A stretch of DNA of 64,000 bases from Halolamina sediminis (GTDB lineage: Archaea; Halobacteriota; Halobacteria; Halobacteriales; Haloferacaceae), in contig NZ_CVUA01000001.1 in the NCBI RefSeq assembly GCF_001282785.1, positions 496,001-560,000 of the forward strand, written 5' to 3'. Position 1 is the stretch's first letter; every line of letters starts with the position of its first letter. Shown one piece after another: positions 51,636 through 60,646 of the stretch. The notes under the pieces are model-generated. The model worked only from the letters and a program-made list of their open reading frames with translations. It searched no databases and was not told the DNA's origin. The position numbers and the translations under genes are program-made.

Positions 51636-51761
51636 CGCCCGAGAGTACCCCGCCTCGGGGGTTAACGCTGTTCGTCCCGAGTTCGAAAACGCCGCCGACG
51701 AAACGGGGGATCCGAGGGCGGTCCGAGAACTGACGCCGGTTCGGGTGCTGTGACGGGACGA

Positions 51762-52100
51762 TCAGTAGAGCGAGAGATCGCCCGTCACGCGGTCGACCAC
51801 CTCGTCCTCCCCGGGGCCGATCGCGACCGTCGTCGCCGTACCGGGATCGAGCTGGGTGTGGCCGGCGTCCCGGACGACCGCGTTGGGGAGCCCCTCCCGC
51901 TCGGCGCGGTCGGCCAGCTCGAACAGCTGGTCCTCGCCGCTACCTTTCAGGACGACTTTCTTCTGGCCCTCGCCTTTCCACGCCGTCCGGGTGCGGCTGT
52001 CGGCGTCCTCGTACGCCGAGAGCGAGGCGTGTGCCACCTGTGCGGCCAGCTTGCCGGTCCCCATCCCGAGGTCGGTCCGCGCGACGATCGCCTGCTTCAT
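51762..52100 (-). CDS. pth2: Peptidyl-tRNA hydrolase, archaeal/eukaryotic type (Pth2)
   Basis: 112 residues. The enzyme releases peptides from prematurely dissociated peptidyl-tRNA. Motifs: [34 protein letters not shown] and [22 protein letters not shown], all diagnostic of Pth2. ATG 52100 is certain. It is probably cotranscribed with truD. Confidence 0.95.
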   Translation of the reverse strand: MKQAIVARTDLGMGTGKLAAQVAHASLSAYEDADSRTRTAWKGEGQKKVVLKGSGEDQLFELADRAEREGLPNAVVRDAGHTQLDPGTATTVAIGPGEDEVVDRVTGDLSLY

Positions 52101-52172
52101 ACCCGACCCTCCCGCGGCGCGGGGGTAAGCGCTTCGGGAGTCCGGCGGCCTCGCCGCTGGCCGTCGCTATCT

Positions 52173-52200
52173 GCCACCACTCCAGCCCCACAGTGGTGGC
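52173..52200. repeat. Perfect 9-bp hairpin in the pth2-dcd gap
   Basis: GCCACCACT (52173-52181) pairs with AGTGGTGGC (52192-52200) around a 10-nt loop. It lies in the 285-bp gap between the divergent pth2 and dcd genes, which also holds the dcd promoter; no ORF there is convincing. Confidence 0.55.
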
Positions 52201-52354
52201 CGACCCTCCCGGGCCGACGCCACGGGATCGCGAACAGGCGGGCTCACGGCTCCCGAAGCGGTGCGCTGCGCTCCCCCTCGCCGCTCCGGGGTGGCTCTCA
52301 GACCATGGCGTGACTGGTCGCGCTCTCCCTTTTCAACTCTCGGCGGACCGGGGC

Positions 52355-52361
52355 GTTTAGG
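52355..52361 (+). promoter_or_regulatory. TATA-like box of dcd
   Basis: GTTTAGG lies 25-31 nt before ATG 52386, predicting a leaderless dcd transcript. Confidence 0.45.
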
Positions 52362-52385
52362 CCCCCGCGGCTCTCTCCCTCGGGT

Positions 52386-52976
52386 ATGATCCTCTCGGAC
52401 CGCGACATCCTGCGCCGGATGGAGGAGGGCGACCTCGTCGTCGACCCGGTCGACGATCTCGACACCCAACTGCAGCCGGCCAGCCTCGATCTCCGCCTCG
52501 GCGAGGAGTTCCTAGAGTTCCAGCGTACCAACATCTCCTGTATCCACCCCAACCGCGAGCAGGAGGTGGGCGACTACGTCCGGGAAACCACGGTTCCCGA
52601 GGGCGAGGAGTTCATCCTGCATCCGGGGGATTTCGTGCTCGGCACGACCAAGGAGCGCGTGGACATCCCCGACGACCTGATCGCCACCGTGCAGGGGCGC
52701 TCCTCGCTGGGCCGGCTCGCGGTCGTGATCCACGCGACAGCGGGGATCGTCGACCCGGGCTACCGTGGGCAGATCACGCTCGAACTCTCGAATCTCGGCA
52801 CCGCGCCGGTCGCGCTCTCGCCGGGGATGCGCGTCTCACAGCTCATCTTTACCGAACTCTCCTCGGCTGCGGACCGCCCGTACGGCGTCGAGCGCGACTC
52901 GAAGTACCAGGACCAGTCCGGCCCGCAGGCGTCCCGGATCGGCGTCGATCCGGAGTTCTCGGGTGAGGGTGAATGA
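52386..52976 (+). CDS. dcd: dCTP deaminase
   Basis: 196 residues. The enzyme deaminates dCTP to dUTP (some are bifunctional and go to dUMP). Motifs: [26 protein letters not shown] and [21 protein letters not shown] with the catalytic glutamate, and [16 protein letters not shown] at the C-terminus. Its stop overlaps the next gene (ATGA), so the pair is cotranscribed. Confidence 0.94.
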   Translation: MILSDRDILRRMEEGDLVVDPVDDLDTQLQPASLDLRLGEEFLEFQRTNISCIHPNREQEVGDYVRETTVPEGEEFILHPGDFVLGTTKERVDIPDDLIATVQGRSSLGRLAVVIHATAGIVDPGYRGQITLELSNLGTAPVALSPGMRVSQLIFTELSSAADRPYGVERDSKYQDQSGPQASRIGVDPEFSGEGE

Positions 52977-53884
52977 AGTTCGTCGAGGAGGTCGTCGTCG
53001 ACGCGTTCCTCCCCACCTTCCGGGCGATGCTGGCCGAGCGGCTCCGGGACCGCGGACTGACGCAGGCCGAGGTCGCAGACCTGTTGGGCGTGAGCCAGTC
53101 GGCGGTGTCGAAGTACGCCCACGGCGAGGTCGACGTCCACCCCGACGTCGAGGGTGACGAGCGAGTGCGCGCGCTCGCCAACCGCGTCGCGGAGGGGCTG
53201 GCCGACGGGACGCTCAGCCGCGTCGGCGCGCTGGTCGAGACCGAAGTGCTGATCCGGGAACTGGAAGACGGCGACCTGCTCGCGCGCCTCCACGAGGAGG
53301 CCGTCCCCGACCTCGCCGAGGCCGACGCGACGTTCGCGGTCCACGACGCCGACTCGGCGCTGCGGACGAGCGAGCAAGTCCTCGCCTCCGTCCGGCGCGG
53401 GCTCAGGGTGCTCACAAACGCCTCGGGCTTTGCGGGGCTGATCCCCAACGTCGGCGCGAACCTCGCCGAGAGCCTGCCCGACCCCACGGGAATCGAAGAT
53501 GTGGCCGCGGTGCCGGGCCGCGTCGTCGACGTGAAAGGCGCCGCGACGGTGCCGGGCGACCCGGAGTTCGGCGTCAGCGAGCACGTCGCCGGGGTGCTCC
53601 TTTCGGCCCGCGCCGGCGGCGCCGACGCCAACGCCGCGGTCAACGTCGCCTACGACGAGGAGATCCTCGCGGCGTTCACGGACGCGGGCTACCGGACCGT
53701 CGAGTTCGACCCCGGCGCGGGCGAGGACGCCGTGGAGGCGGCGATCGCGGCGGCCGACATCGACGCCGACGACCCGTTCGTGCTCTACCAGACCGGCGCT
53801 CACGGTGTGGAGGCGATCACCTACGTCCTCGGCCCGGACGCGCCGACGGTCGCGCGGGCGGTCGTCGGGACGCTGCTCCGGTAG
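52973..53884 (+). CDS. thiR: HTH-ThiN domain regulator (ThiR-like)
   Basis: 303 residues. An N-terminal helix-turn-helix ([27 protein letters not shown], residues ~27-53) is fused to a C-terminal ThiN domain (about 115-300; [17 protein letters not shown]... to [16 protein letters not shown]). ThiN alone makes thiamine phosphate in some archaea; fused to HTH it is the archaeal repressor ThiR, sensing thiamine phosphates. No thi genes are adjacent, so its targets would lie elsewhere. Coupled to dcd. Confidence 0.82.
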   Translation: MKFVEEVVVDAFLPTFRAMLAERLRDRGLTQAEVADLLGVSQSAVSKYAHGEVDVHPDVEGDERVRALANRVAEGLADGTLSRVGALVETEVLIRELEDGDLLARLHEEAVPDLAEADATFAVHDADSALRTSEQVLASVRRGLRVLTNASGFAGLIPNVGANLAESLPDPTGIEDVAAVPGRVVDVKGAATVPGDPEFGVSEHVAGVLLSARAGGADANAAVNVAYDEEILAAFTDAGYRTVEFDPGAGEDAVEAAIAAADIDADDPFVLYQTGAHGVEAITYVLGPDAPTVARAVVGTLLR

Positions 53885-53936
53885 CCCGACGGCCGGCAAG
53901 GCGCCGTTTCGACACCTGCAACGCCCGTTTCGAGGA

Positions 53937-55049
53937 TCAGACGACGCCGAAGAGCGGTGCCGCCAGCCCGACGAGCCACGCACCGACGCCGACGGCGAGG
54001 ACGCGTCGGTCCTCGCGGGCGCCGCCGAACGCAACGACGGCGAGCGCGGTCGAGAGTGCGAGGCGGTGGCGAACGATCCGGCCCGGGATTGGCTCGACGC
54101 CGACGAGCGCGAGATCGAGCAGCGTCGCGAGCGCGAGCCCGGTGAACGCGAGCAGCGCGGCCCGGAGCGCCGGCCGCTCGTGGGAGAGAACGACGGTCGC
54201 GGCGGGCGTGCCGACGACGAGAACGGGGTAGCCGACCGCGACGTACAGCTTCGGGTTCACGCCGGGGGCGACCGCCTCGGCGGCCAGCCCCCACGCGCGG
54301 ACGCCGAGGACGACCCCGAGAAGCGCGACCGGGATCGCGAGCTCACGGCGTGAGAGTCTGCGGGTCGTCAGCGGCACCGCGGCGCCGAGCAGCGTCGCCG
54401 CCGTGAACTCGACGGCGAGCCACGAGCCGTCGCTGCCGCCGCCGGGCTGTCCGTGCGTTCGACGTTCGACGCCGTCGACGAACGGCTCGTCCGCGAGATC
54501 ACGCTCGACGAACGCCGCGCCCGGGGCGATACCGGTGACCGTGTGGCGCAGTCGGAACCAGTCCCAGTACTCCGTGTGGGCCTGCAGCGCGGTCCAGTTC
54601 CCCGACGCGCTGGGGTAGGCGCGAATGTGGGTTCGCTGGCCGAAGTACTCCCCGACCGCCAACTGGTAGGCGGGCGCGACCCACTCGCCGCTCTCCTCGC
54701 GGTCGGCGCCGACGTAGGAGTACCGAACCGAGCCGTGGGCGGGCCGCCACGGCGACACGTCGACGGTCGCGTTCCCGCCGACGGGCCCCCAGTCGGCGTC
54801 AGAGCGCCCGACGAACGCCCGGCGCACGCGGTTGGGCTCGCCGAGGACGACGACGTTGAGCGCGAGCGTCCGCCCGTCCGCCGACCGACTCCGGCTCGTG
54901 TACGGCCAGACGTAGCTCTCGCTCCCGTCGGGCGAGACCAACTGTTCCGACGGCGGGGGCTGCGCTGCCGTCGACGCTCCAGCCGCCGCGGTGGCGGCCA
55001 GTACGGCAGCGACGAGCAGGGTCGCCAGCAGGGCGCGGCGTGAACGCAC
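53937..55049 (-). CDS. Orphan membrane protein with secreted N-terminal domain
   Basis: 370 residues. GTG 55049 gives MRSRRALLATLLVAAVLAA, a clean signal peptide, and lies ~28 nt after a CAGTATTG box; TTG 55076 would add nine residues. After cleavage near TAAQPPP comes a ~190-residue extracellular domain (VWPYTSRSRS, HTEYWDWFRLRHTVTG) and then five to six C-terminal helices. No enzyme motif. Topology is that of the orphan at 48795-50270, but I cannot show homology by eye. Confidence 0.68.
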   Translation of the reverse strand: MRSRRALLATLLVAAVLAATAAAGASTAAQPPPSEQLVSPDGSESYVWPYTSRSRSADGRTLALNVVVLGEPNRVRRAFVGRSDADWGPVGGNATVDVSPWRPAHGSVRYSYVGADREESGEWVAPAYQLAVGEYFGQRTHIRAYPSASGNWTALQAHTEYWDWFRLRHTVTGIAPGAAFVERDLADEPFVDGVERRTHGQPGGGSDGSWLAVEFTAATLLGAAVPLTTRRLSRRELAIPVALLGVVLGVRAWGLAAEAVAPGVNPKLYVAVGYPVLVVGTPAATVVLSHERPALRAALLAFTGLALATLLDLALVGVEPIPGRIVRHRLALSTALAVVAFGGAREDRRVLAVGVGAWLVGLAAPLFGVV

Positions 55050-55074
55050 GACCCCGCGTTGCGTCGCCACCGAC

Positions 55075-55083
55075 AATACTGTT
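55075..55083 (-). promoter_or_regulatory. TATA-like box fixing the start of the 53937-55049 gene
   Basis: Minus-strand CAGTATTG is centred about 29 nt before GTG 55049, which in turn begins a perfect signal peptide. This argues for that start and a leaderless transcript. Confidence 0.45.
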
Positions 55084-55166
55084 GGCGTCGGGGGTGTGGG
55101 GCGGCCGTCGCCGGGGTGTCCGCCGGCGGCGCTCGGCTTATCCGGCTCCCTCCCCTCCGTTCGTCC

Positions 55167-56168
55167 ATGAACATGCTCGTCGACGGCGAGTGGCGGATCG
55201 ACGCCTACGAATCCACCAACGAGGAGGGGGAGTTCGACCGGAGCGAGAGCAGCTTCCGGAGCTGGCTCGACGGGGGCGTCGCCGCGGCTGGCGAGGCGCC
55301 GAACTCATCGGCGTTCGCGCCGGAGTCCGGCCGGTATCACCTCTACATCTGTCGAGCCTGCCCGTGGGCTCACCGCGCGGCGATGACCCGGCAGCTCCGG
55401 GGGCTGGAGGACGACATCTCCATCTCGCTGGTCCAGCCCGAGCGCTACGACGAGGGGTGGGAGTTCTCCGAGGAACACCCCGACCCCTTCCACGACTCCG
55501 AGTACCTCCGCGAGGTGTACACCGACGCCGACCCCGAGTACACGGGCCGGGTGACGGTGCCCGTGCTGTGGGACAAGCAGGAGGAGACCATCGTCAACAA
55601 CGAGTCGAGCGAGATCATGCGGATGCTCGACACCGCGTTCGACGGCAACGAGTTCTCGCTGTACCCCGAGGACCTGCGCGGCGAGATCGACGAGATCGTC
55701 GACGCGATCTACGAGCCGATCAACAACGGCGTCTACCGGGCCGGCTTCGCGGGGACGCAGGACGCCTACGAGGACGCGGTCGACGACCTGTTCGACGCGC
55801 TCGACCACTGGGAGGGCGTGCTCGCCGACCAGCGATACCTCGCCGGCGACGGCGAGCGCCTGACGCTCGCGGACGTGGCAATGTTCGCGACGCTGGTCCG
55901 GTTCGACCACGTCTACCACACCCACTTCAAGTGCAACCGCCGGGCGATCCACGAGTACCCGAACCTCTGGGGGTACACGAAGGATCTCTACCAGACCCCG
56001 GGAATCGAGGAGACAGTCAACATGGACCACATCACCCGGCACTACTACGTCAGCCACGGCGACCTCAACCCCACACGGATCGTCGCGGTCGGCCCGGATA
56101 TCGACTTTACCGAGCCCCACGGCCGCGACGAGCTCCCCGGCGGCCCGCCCGCGCCGCTGACCGAGTAG
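55167..56168 (+). CDS. Glutathionyl-hydroquinone reductase-like (Xi-class GST) protein
   Basis: 333 residues. The Xi-class active-site motif CPWAHRAAM (ICRACPWAHR, residues ~60-70) lies in a thioredoxin-like domain; VPVLWDKQEETIVNNESSEIMR and the C-terminal helical FKCNRRAIHEYPNLWGY match YqjG/ECM4. The family reduces glutathionyl-hydroquinones; haloarchaea use gamma-glutamylcysteine rather than glutathione, so the natural thiol is probably that (inference). A CTTATCC box ~27 nt upstream supports ATG 55167. Confidence 0.9.
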   Translation: MNMLVDGEWRIDAYESTNEEGEFDRSESSFRSWLDGGVAAAGEAPNSSAFAPESGRYHLYICRACPWAHRAAMTRQLRGLEDDISISLVQPERYDEGWEFSEEHPDPFHDSEYLREVYTDADPEYTGRVTVPVLWDKQEETIVNNESSEIMRMLDTAFDGNEFSLYPEDLRGEIDEIVDAIYEPINNGVYRAGFAGTQDAYEDAVDDLFDALDHWEGVLADQRYLAGDGERLTLADVAMFATLVRFDHVYHTHFKCNRRAIHEYPNLWGYTKDLYQTPGIEETVNMDHITRHYYVSHGDLNPTRIVAVGPDIDFTEPHGRDELPGGPPAPLTE

Positions 56169-56207
56169 ACCACCAGTTCCTTCTTCCGCCCGGGCGGAGC
56201 CGACCAC

Positions 56208-56954
56208 ATGGTCCTCGGACTCTCCGGCGCCGATCCGTTCGGTGCCGCGATGCTCCTCGCCGGCGCGGTCGTCCTCCTCGCGAGCGCACGGTACGTCTGG
56301 CGGGCGAGTGCGGTCGTTCGGGCGTCGACGGTCGACTCGCTCTCGGGCGTCGCTTCGGGCTCGCTCGTCCGCCTCTCGGGTACGGCCGAACCGGGCGATG
56401 ACGACACGCTGACCGCCCCCTTCTCCGGCAGCGAGTCGTTGGTGCTGCGTTACACCGTCGAGGAGCGCCGGCTCAGCCTGTTCCTGCTCCCGTGGTCCGT
56501 GACCATCCACGAGCGAGCCGGCTCGGTGCCGTTCCGCCTGCGAACCCCGGAGTCGGTCGTCGACGTGACCGAGCCCACGCGGACGGTCACGCTCCGAGAG
56601 AACTGCGTCGCGACCGTCGCCCCCGACGGGACGCCGCCCGAACGTATCGAACGCTTCCAGCGACGCACGGACGCGATCCCGTTGACGACGGTGTGGCACG
56701 CGCGGCCGTTCGGGGTCGGGCCGCTGCTGGAGGCGCTCTCGCTCGGCACGCGGCGGTACGTCGAGGCGCGCGCGGCGCCCGGCGAGGACGTGACTGTCGT
56801 CGGTCGTGTGACGGAGGCTGGCGGCGTCGACCCGTTGGTGGTTTCGGACCGCTCGCCGGCAGGCACGCTCCGCCGGATGGCGGGCACGTCGCTCGTCGGC
56901 CTCGCGATCGGCGCGTTCGTGGTCGCGCTCGCCCTCGTCCTGCTCGTGGCCTGA
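56208..56954 (+). CDS. GIDE/BAM-like membrane protein (paralogue 1)
   Basis: 248 residues: N-terminal helix (AAMLLAGAVVLLASARYVW), a soluble beta-rich domain with VRLSGTAEPGDDDTLTAPFSGSESLVLRYTVEE and DGTPPERIERF, and a C-terminal helix. The layout and the APFSG...VLRYTVEE and PPERI blocks are shared with the protein at 62056-62847. The fold resembles the GIDE/BAM intermembrane domain of eukaryotic MUL1, without the RING finger. Function unknown. Confidence 0.7.
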   Translation: MVLGLSGADPFGAAMLLAGAVVLLASARYVWRASAVVRASTVDSLSGVASGSLVRLSGTAEPGDDDTLTAPFSGSESLVLRYTVEERRLSLFLLPWSVTIHERAGSVPFRLRTPESVVDVTEPTRTVTLRENCVATVAPDGTPPERIERFQRRTDAIPLTTVWHARPFGVGPLLEALSLGTRRYVEARAAPGEDVTVVGRVTEAGGVDPLVVSDRSPAGTLRRMAGTSLVGLAIGAFVVALALVLLVA

Positions 56955-57000
56955 TCGCCGCGAGGGGAAGGACCTTGGGCTCGGCGCCCAACATCGGCGT

Positions 57001-58155
57001 ATGCCCACGCCCACGGAGCGCGTTCGTGCCTGCGAGCGCTCGAAGATCCGCGTGATGTTCGACCTCGCGGAGGCGGCCGACCGCGACCTCGTCCGCCTCG
57101 AAGTCGGCGAGCCGGACTTCGATACGCCCGAGCACATCGTCGACGCCGCCGCCGAGGCGGCCCGCGCCGGTGAGACGCACTACACCTCCAACGCCGGCCT
57201 GCCGGCGCTCCGAGAGGCCATCTCGGAGACGCTCGACCGGGAGTACGACGTGCGCTACGACCCCGAGCAGTTCGTCGTCACCAACGGCGGGATGGAGGCG
57301 CTCCACCTCGCGGTGCTGTCGGTGCTCGGCCCGGGCGAGGAGCTGTTGATCCCCTCGCCGTCGTGGCCGAACTACTGGACGCAGGCCCGACTCGCCGACG
57401 GCGTGCCGGTCGAGATCCCGATGCCCGAGGAGACGGGGTACGCCCTCGACGCCGAGCGCGTGATCGAGCAGATGGGCCCGGAGACGGGCGCCATCGTGCT
57501 CTGCTCGCCCGCCAACCCCACGGGACAGCTGTACGACCCAGACGAGATGCGTGCGGTCGTCGACGCCGCAGCCGAGCACGACGCCTACGTGATCGCCGAC
57601 GAGGTGTACCTCGGACTCACCTACGACCGCGATCCCGCCGGCCTCGCCGCGCTGACGGACCACCCGGAGCACGTGCTCACGGTCGGCTCCTGCTCGAAGA
57701 CGTACGCGATGACGGGCTGGCGGGTCGGCTGGCTCGGCGGGCCGCAGGACGTGATCGACGAGGTCAACAAGATCCACGAGAGCACGACCGCCTGCGCGGG
57801 CTCGGTCGCCCAGCACGCCGCCATCGCCGCGCTCACCGGGCCGCAGGAGCCCGTCGAAGCGATGTACGAGGCGTTCGCGGAACGCCGGGAGTACGTCGCC
57901 GACCGCATCGAGTCGATCGACGGCGTGTCGGCGCCGGCGCCCGACGGCGCGTTCTACGCGTTCCTCGACGTGGACCTGCCCGGGAGCAGCCTCGACATCG
58001 CCAAGCGGCTGCTCTGGGAGCAGGACGTGGTGCTCGCCCCCGGCGACGGGTTCGGCGAGGCCGGGGAGGGGAAGCTCCGGCTCTCCTTCGCGAACTCGAT
58101 GGAGCAGTTGGAGAAGGGACTGGACGGGATCGAGGCGGCGGTTCAGGGGAACTGA
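57001..58155 (+). CDS. PLP-dependent aminotransferase, class I/II
   Basis: 384 residues, fold type I. The PLP lysine is in TVGSCSKTYAMTGWRVGWL; other blocks are LEVGEPDFDTPEHIVDAA, YTSNAGLPALREAI, CSPANPTGQLYD and the C-terminal KLRLSFANS with the substrate carboxylate arginine. It resembles AspC/AspB-type aspartate or aromatic aminotransferases; specificity not determinable. ATG 57001 (MPTPTERVRACERSKIR). Confidence 0.9.
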   Translation: MPTPTERVRACERSKIRVMFDLAEAADRDLVRLEVGEPDFDTPEHIVDAAAEAARAGETHYTSNAGLPALREAISETLDREYDVRYDPEQFVVTNGGMEALHLAVLSVLGPGEELLIPSPSWPNYWTQARLADGVPVEIPMPEETGYALDAERVIEQMGPETGAIVLCSPANPTGQLYDPDEMRAVVDAAAEHDAYVIADEVYLGLTYDRDPAGLAALTDHPEHVLTVGSCSKTYAMTGWRVGWLGGPQDVIDEVNKIHESTTACAGSVAQHAAIAALTGPQEPVEAMYEAFAERREYVADRIESIDGVSAPAPDGAFYAFLDVDLPGSSLDIAKRLLWEQDVVLAPGDGFGEAGEGKLRLSFANSMEQLEKGLDGIEAAVQGN

Positions 58156-58170
58156 CCACTGCGGTACTGC

Positions 58171-58505
58171 GGTTGCTGTGCGGTGGCGCGAAGCGCTCGC
58201 GCCTCCGTGCGCGAGCCGAGCGCGAGGTCCTCGCGAGTGAACCGAGCGAGGGCACGAGAGAGCTTGCTCTCTCGGAGGACGAACGAGCGAACGGAGTGAG
58301 CGAGTGAGTCGGCTGGGGAGGTTCGTGGGCTGTGCTGGCGAGCGTCCCCGTGAGCGAAGCGAACGGGGGATCAGCGAGACGCGAAGCGTCTCGCAGAGGG
58401 ACTGAAAGGGGCTTCTCGCTCGGCGAGCGAGAAGACGCAAGCACCGCAGCGAAGCGAGGAGCGCAGCGAGTCGCAGCCGCCGAGCGGGCAGGGGCTTTCT
58501 AGGTG
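58171..58505 (+). repeat. Dispersed hairpin-rich repeat, copy B (long form)
   Basis: Blocks 1 (58171-58226) and 2 (58308-58335) match copy A at 25.7 kb. Between them is an 81-nt insert with nested stems: GTCCTC (58227-58232) with GAGGAC (58275-58280), enclosing CGAGAGAG-CTTG-CTCTCTCG (58255-58274). Downstream come CGAGACGC-GAA-GCGTCTCG (58375-58393), AGAGGGACTGAAAGGGGC, CTTCTCGCTC-GGC-GAGCGAGAAG (58412-58434) and a tail to GGGGCTTTCT. The rest of the 510-bp gap (58506-58665) holds no gene I can support. Confidence 0.75.
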
Positions 58506-58665
58506 TTGCTGATCAGAAAGCTGGCAGTCGGACGAAACCCTCGTACGAACTGTAACTTACCCCAATACCCACGCTCGCCGGTCACTCCGTTCCCGGCTCG
58601 CGTCTCGAGGTCGGTTTGCCTCCGTTCGCTCGCGAGGCTCGCTCACGGAGTTGCCCCGCCCTCGC

Positions 58666-59394
58666 TCACCGCATCAACTCGCCCCCATTAACGTGCAGCG
58701 TCTCCCCAGTCACGAACCCCGCATCACGCAGGTACGCACACCCATTCGCGATGTCCTCGACCTGCCCGATCCGCCCGACCGGGATCTCCGCGATCTCCTC
58801 CTCCATCTCCGCCTCCGTCCGATCACTGACCATGTCCGTCTCGATGTGACCCGGCGCGACCGCGTTCACCCGGATCTCCGGCGCGAAATCCCGCGCGTGG
58901 CTCTTCGTCAGTGAGAGGAGCGCGCCCTTCGAGGCGGCGTAGTGCACCTCGATCGGCGCGCCCGTGAACGCGAGGATCGAGGAGATGTTCACCACCGACG
59001 TGCCGTCTCCCGACTCCCGGAGGTACGGCAGCGCGGCCTTCGTGACGTTGAACGCGCTGTTGACGTTCACGTCCATCACGCGGTCGAAGTCGTCGGGAGA
59101 CAGCTCCTCGGTGAACACGTGCTGGTCGATCCCGGCGTTGTTGACCACGTGATCGACGCCGTCGAACGCCGCGGCGGCCTCTTCGACCAGTCGCTCCGCT
59201 TGCTCGGGGTCGGACACGTCCGCGCCGACGACGATCGCCTCCTGGCCCGCCGCCCGGACGCGCTCGGCGGTCTCCTCGGCCGCCTCCTCGCTTGTGTGGT
59301 AGTTCACCGCGATGTCGTAGCCGTCGGCGGCGTAGCGCTCGGCGACGCCGCGACCGATACCCCTCGACGAGCCGGTGACGATGGCTGCTGGCAC
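58666..59394 (-). CDS. Short-chain dehydrogenase/reductase (FabG-like)
   Basis: 242 residues, classical SDR: TGSSRGIGRG (NADP site), NNAGIDQ, serine in VNISSILA and catalytic YAASK. The end AYLRDAGFVTGETLHVNGG is typical of FabG-like 3-oxoacyl reductases. Start GTG 59394 (MPAAIVTGSSRG) is used; longer reading enters the divergent gene's promoter. Substrate unknown. Confidence 0.9.
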   Translation of the reverse strand: MPAAIVTGSSRGIGRGVAERYAADGYDIAVNYHTSEEAAEETAERVRAAGQEAIVVGADVSDPEQAERLVEEAAAAFDGVDHVVNNAGIDQHVFTEELSPDDFDRVMDVNVNSAFNVTKAALPYLRESGDGTSVVNISSILAFTGAPIEVHYAASKGALLSLTKSHARDFAPEIRVNAVAPGHIETDMVSDRTEAEMEEEIAEIPVGRIGQVEDIANGCAYLRDAGFVTGETLHVNGGELMR

Positions 59395-59462
59395 GTTCGC
59401 CCATCGTCGCTGCGGCACTTGGCTGTCGGGGTGGCGGCGACGCGAGCCGCCAACGTCCCACG

Positions 59463-60605
59463 ATGTCAGTCGCCACCCGCGATGCACTCTTGCCCATGGG
59501 AGTCCAACCCACGATTATGCGCGGCTCCAGCCGCCTGCGCCGCCTCGCCCCGCCGCCGCGAGCGGTGGACTGGGGAATCCTCGTCGCCGTCACGGGCGTC
59601 GTCGCGACGGGGCTGCTCGCGTGGACCGGCTGGCTCCCGCCGGCGCTTCTGGTCGACCTCCACGGGACCGTCGGCACCACGCTCGCCGGCCTGCTCGTCT
59701 TCAAGTTCGCCCGCGTCGCCCGGCGCGTGCTCGATCGCCGACGGTGGGACCGCGCGACGCCGATATCGATCCTGCTCGGCGTCGTCGCCGTCGCAGCGCT
59801 CGTCTCCGGCACCTTCTGGGGAGTTGGCGGAAACGTCACGATCGGCCCGTGGACCACGCTCAACGCCCACGTCGGACTGGGGCTGCTCGCGATCCCGATC
59901 CTGCTCGTCCACCTCCGCGCACGGCTGCGGCTCCCCGCCAGAACCGACGCCTCCCGGCGGAGTGCGCTCCGGATCGGCGGCCTGCTCGTCGCCGGCACGA
60001 TCGCGTGGCGCCTCAGCGAAGCCGTCACTGCCGTCAGGGGGGTGACGGTCCGTGAGACCGGCTCGAAACCCACCGGGGAGCTGTACGACACCGAGACCGA
60101 TGGCGGGTCGTTTCCCGTCACTTCGTGGGTCGCCGACGACCCCGACCCGATCGACCGCTCCGAGTGGACGCTCTCGATCGCGGGACTCGACGGCGACGGG
60201 ATCGAGATGGCGTACGACGACCTGCTCGCCACCGCCGGCGACGAGCAGCGGGCGACGCTCGACTGCACCAGCGGCTGGTACACGATCCAAGAGTGGCAGG
60301 GCGTCCGCGTCGGCGACCTGCTCGACGAGGCCGGCGTCGACGCCGGGAGTGAGGAAGCGCGTTGGGTTCGGTTCGTCAGCGTCACGGGCTACCGCTGGAG
60401 CCTCCCTGTCGCGGAGGCCCGGGAGGCGCTGCTCTCGACGGCGATCGACGGCTCCCGGCTCGCCCACGGTCACGGTGGGCCCGCGCGGCTGGTCGCGCCC
60501 GAACGCCGGGGGTTCCAGTGGGTGAAGTGGGTCGAGCGGGTCGAACTCCGCCGGGATCCAGACCCGGCGCAGTGGGCGGTGACGCTCGTCAGCGGCTTCG
60601 ACTGA
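59463..60605 (+). CDS. Membrane-bound molybdopterin oxidoreductase (sulfite oxidase-like)
   Basis: About 380 residues. Four N-terminal helices (residues ~35-165, cytochrome-b-like but with few histidines) are fused to a sulfite oxidase-type molybdopterin domain (about 205-375). The molybdenum-ligand cysteine is in ATLDCTSGWYTIQEWQGV, followed by GPARLVAPERRGFQWVKWV. It may be a YedY/MsrP-like reductase or a sulfite/other oxidase. ATG 59496 or 59517 are alternative starts. Divergent from the SDR gene (68 bp gap). Confidence 0.83.
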   Translation: MSVATRDALLPMGVQPTIMRGSSRLRRLAPPPRAVDWGILVAVTGVVATGLLAWTGWLPPALLVDLHGTVGTTLAGLLVFKFARVARRVLDRRRWDRATPISILLGVVAVAALVSGTFWGVGGNVTIGPWTTLNAHVGLGLLAIPILLVHLRARLRLPARTDASRRSALRIGGLLVAGTIAWRLSEAVTAVRGVTVRETGSKPTGELYDTETDGGSFPVTSWVADDPDPIDRSEWTLSIAGLDGDGIEMAYDDLLATAGDEQRATLDCTSGWYTIQEWQGVRVGDLLDEAGVDAGSEEARWVRFVSVTGYRWSLPVAEAREALLSTAIDGSRLAHGHGGPARLVAPERRGFQWVKWVERVELRRDPDPAQWAVTLVSGFD

Positions 60606-60646
60606 CCGCGGCGCGGCTTTTTGTCCGTTCGGTCCACCACCCGACT

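Noticed and set aside
58154-58665. CRISPR array or insertion sequence in the repeat-rich gap
   Set aside because: No regularly spaced identical repeats with unique spacers and no transposase ORF or terminal inverted repeats; the region is a series of different hairpins.
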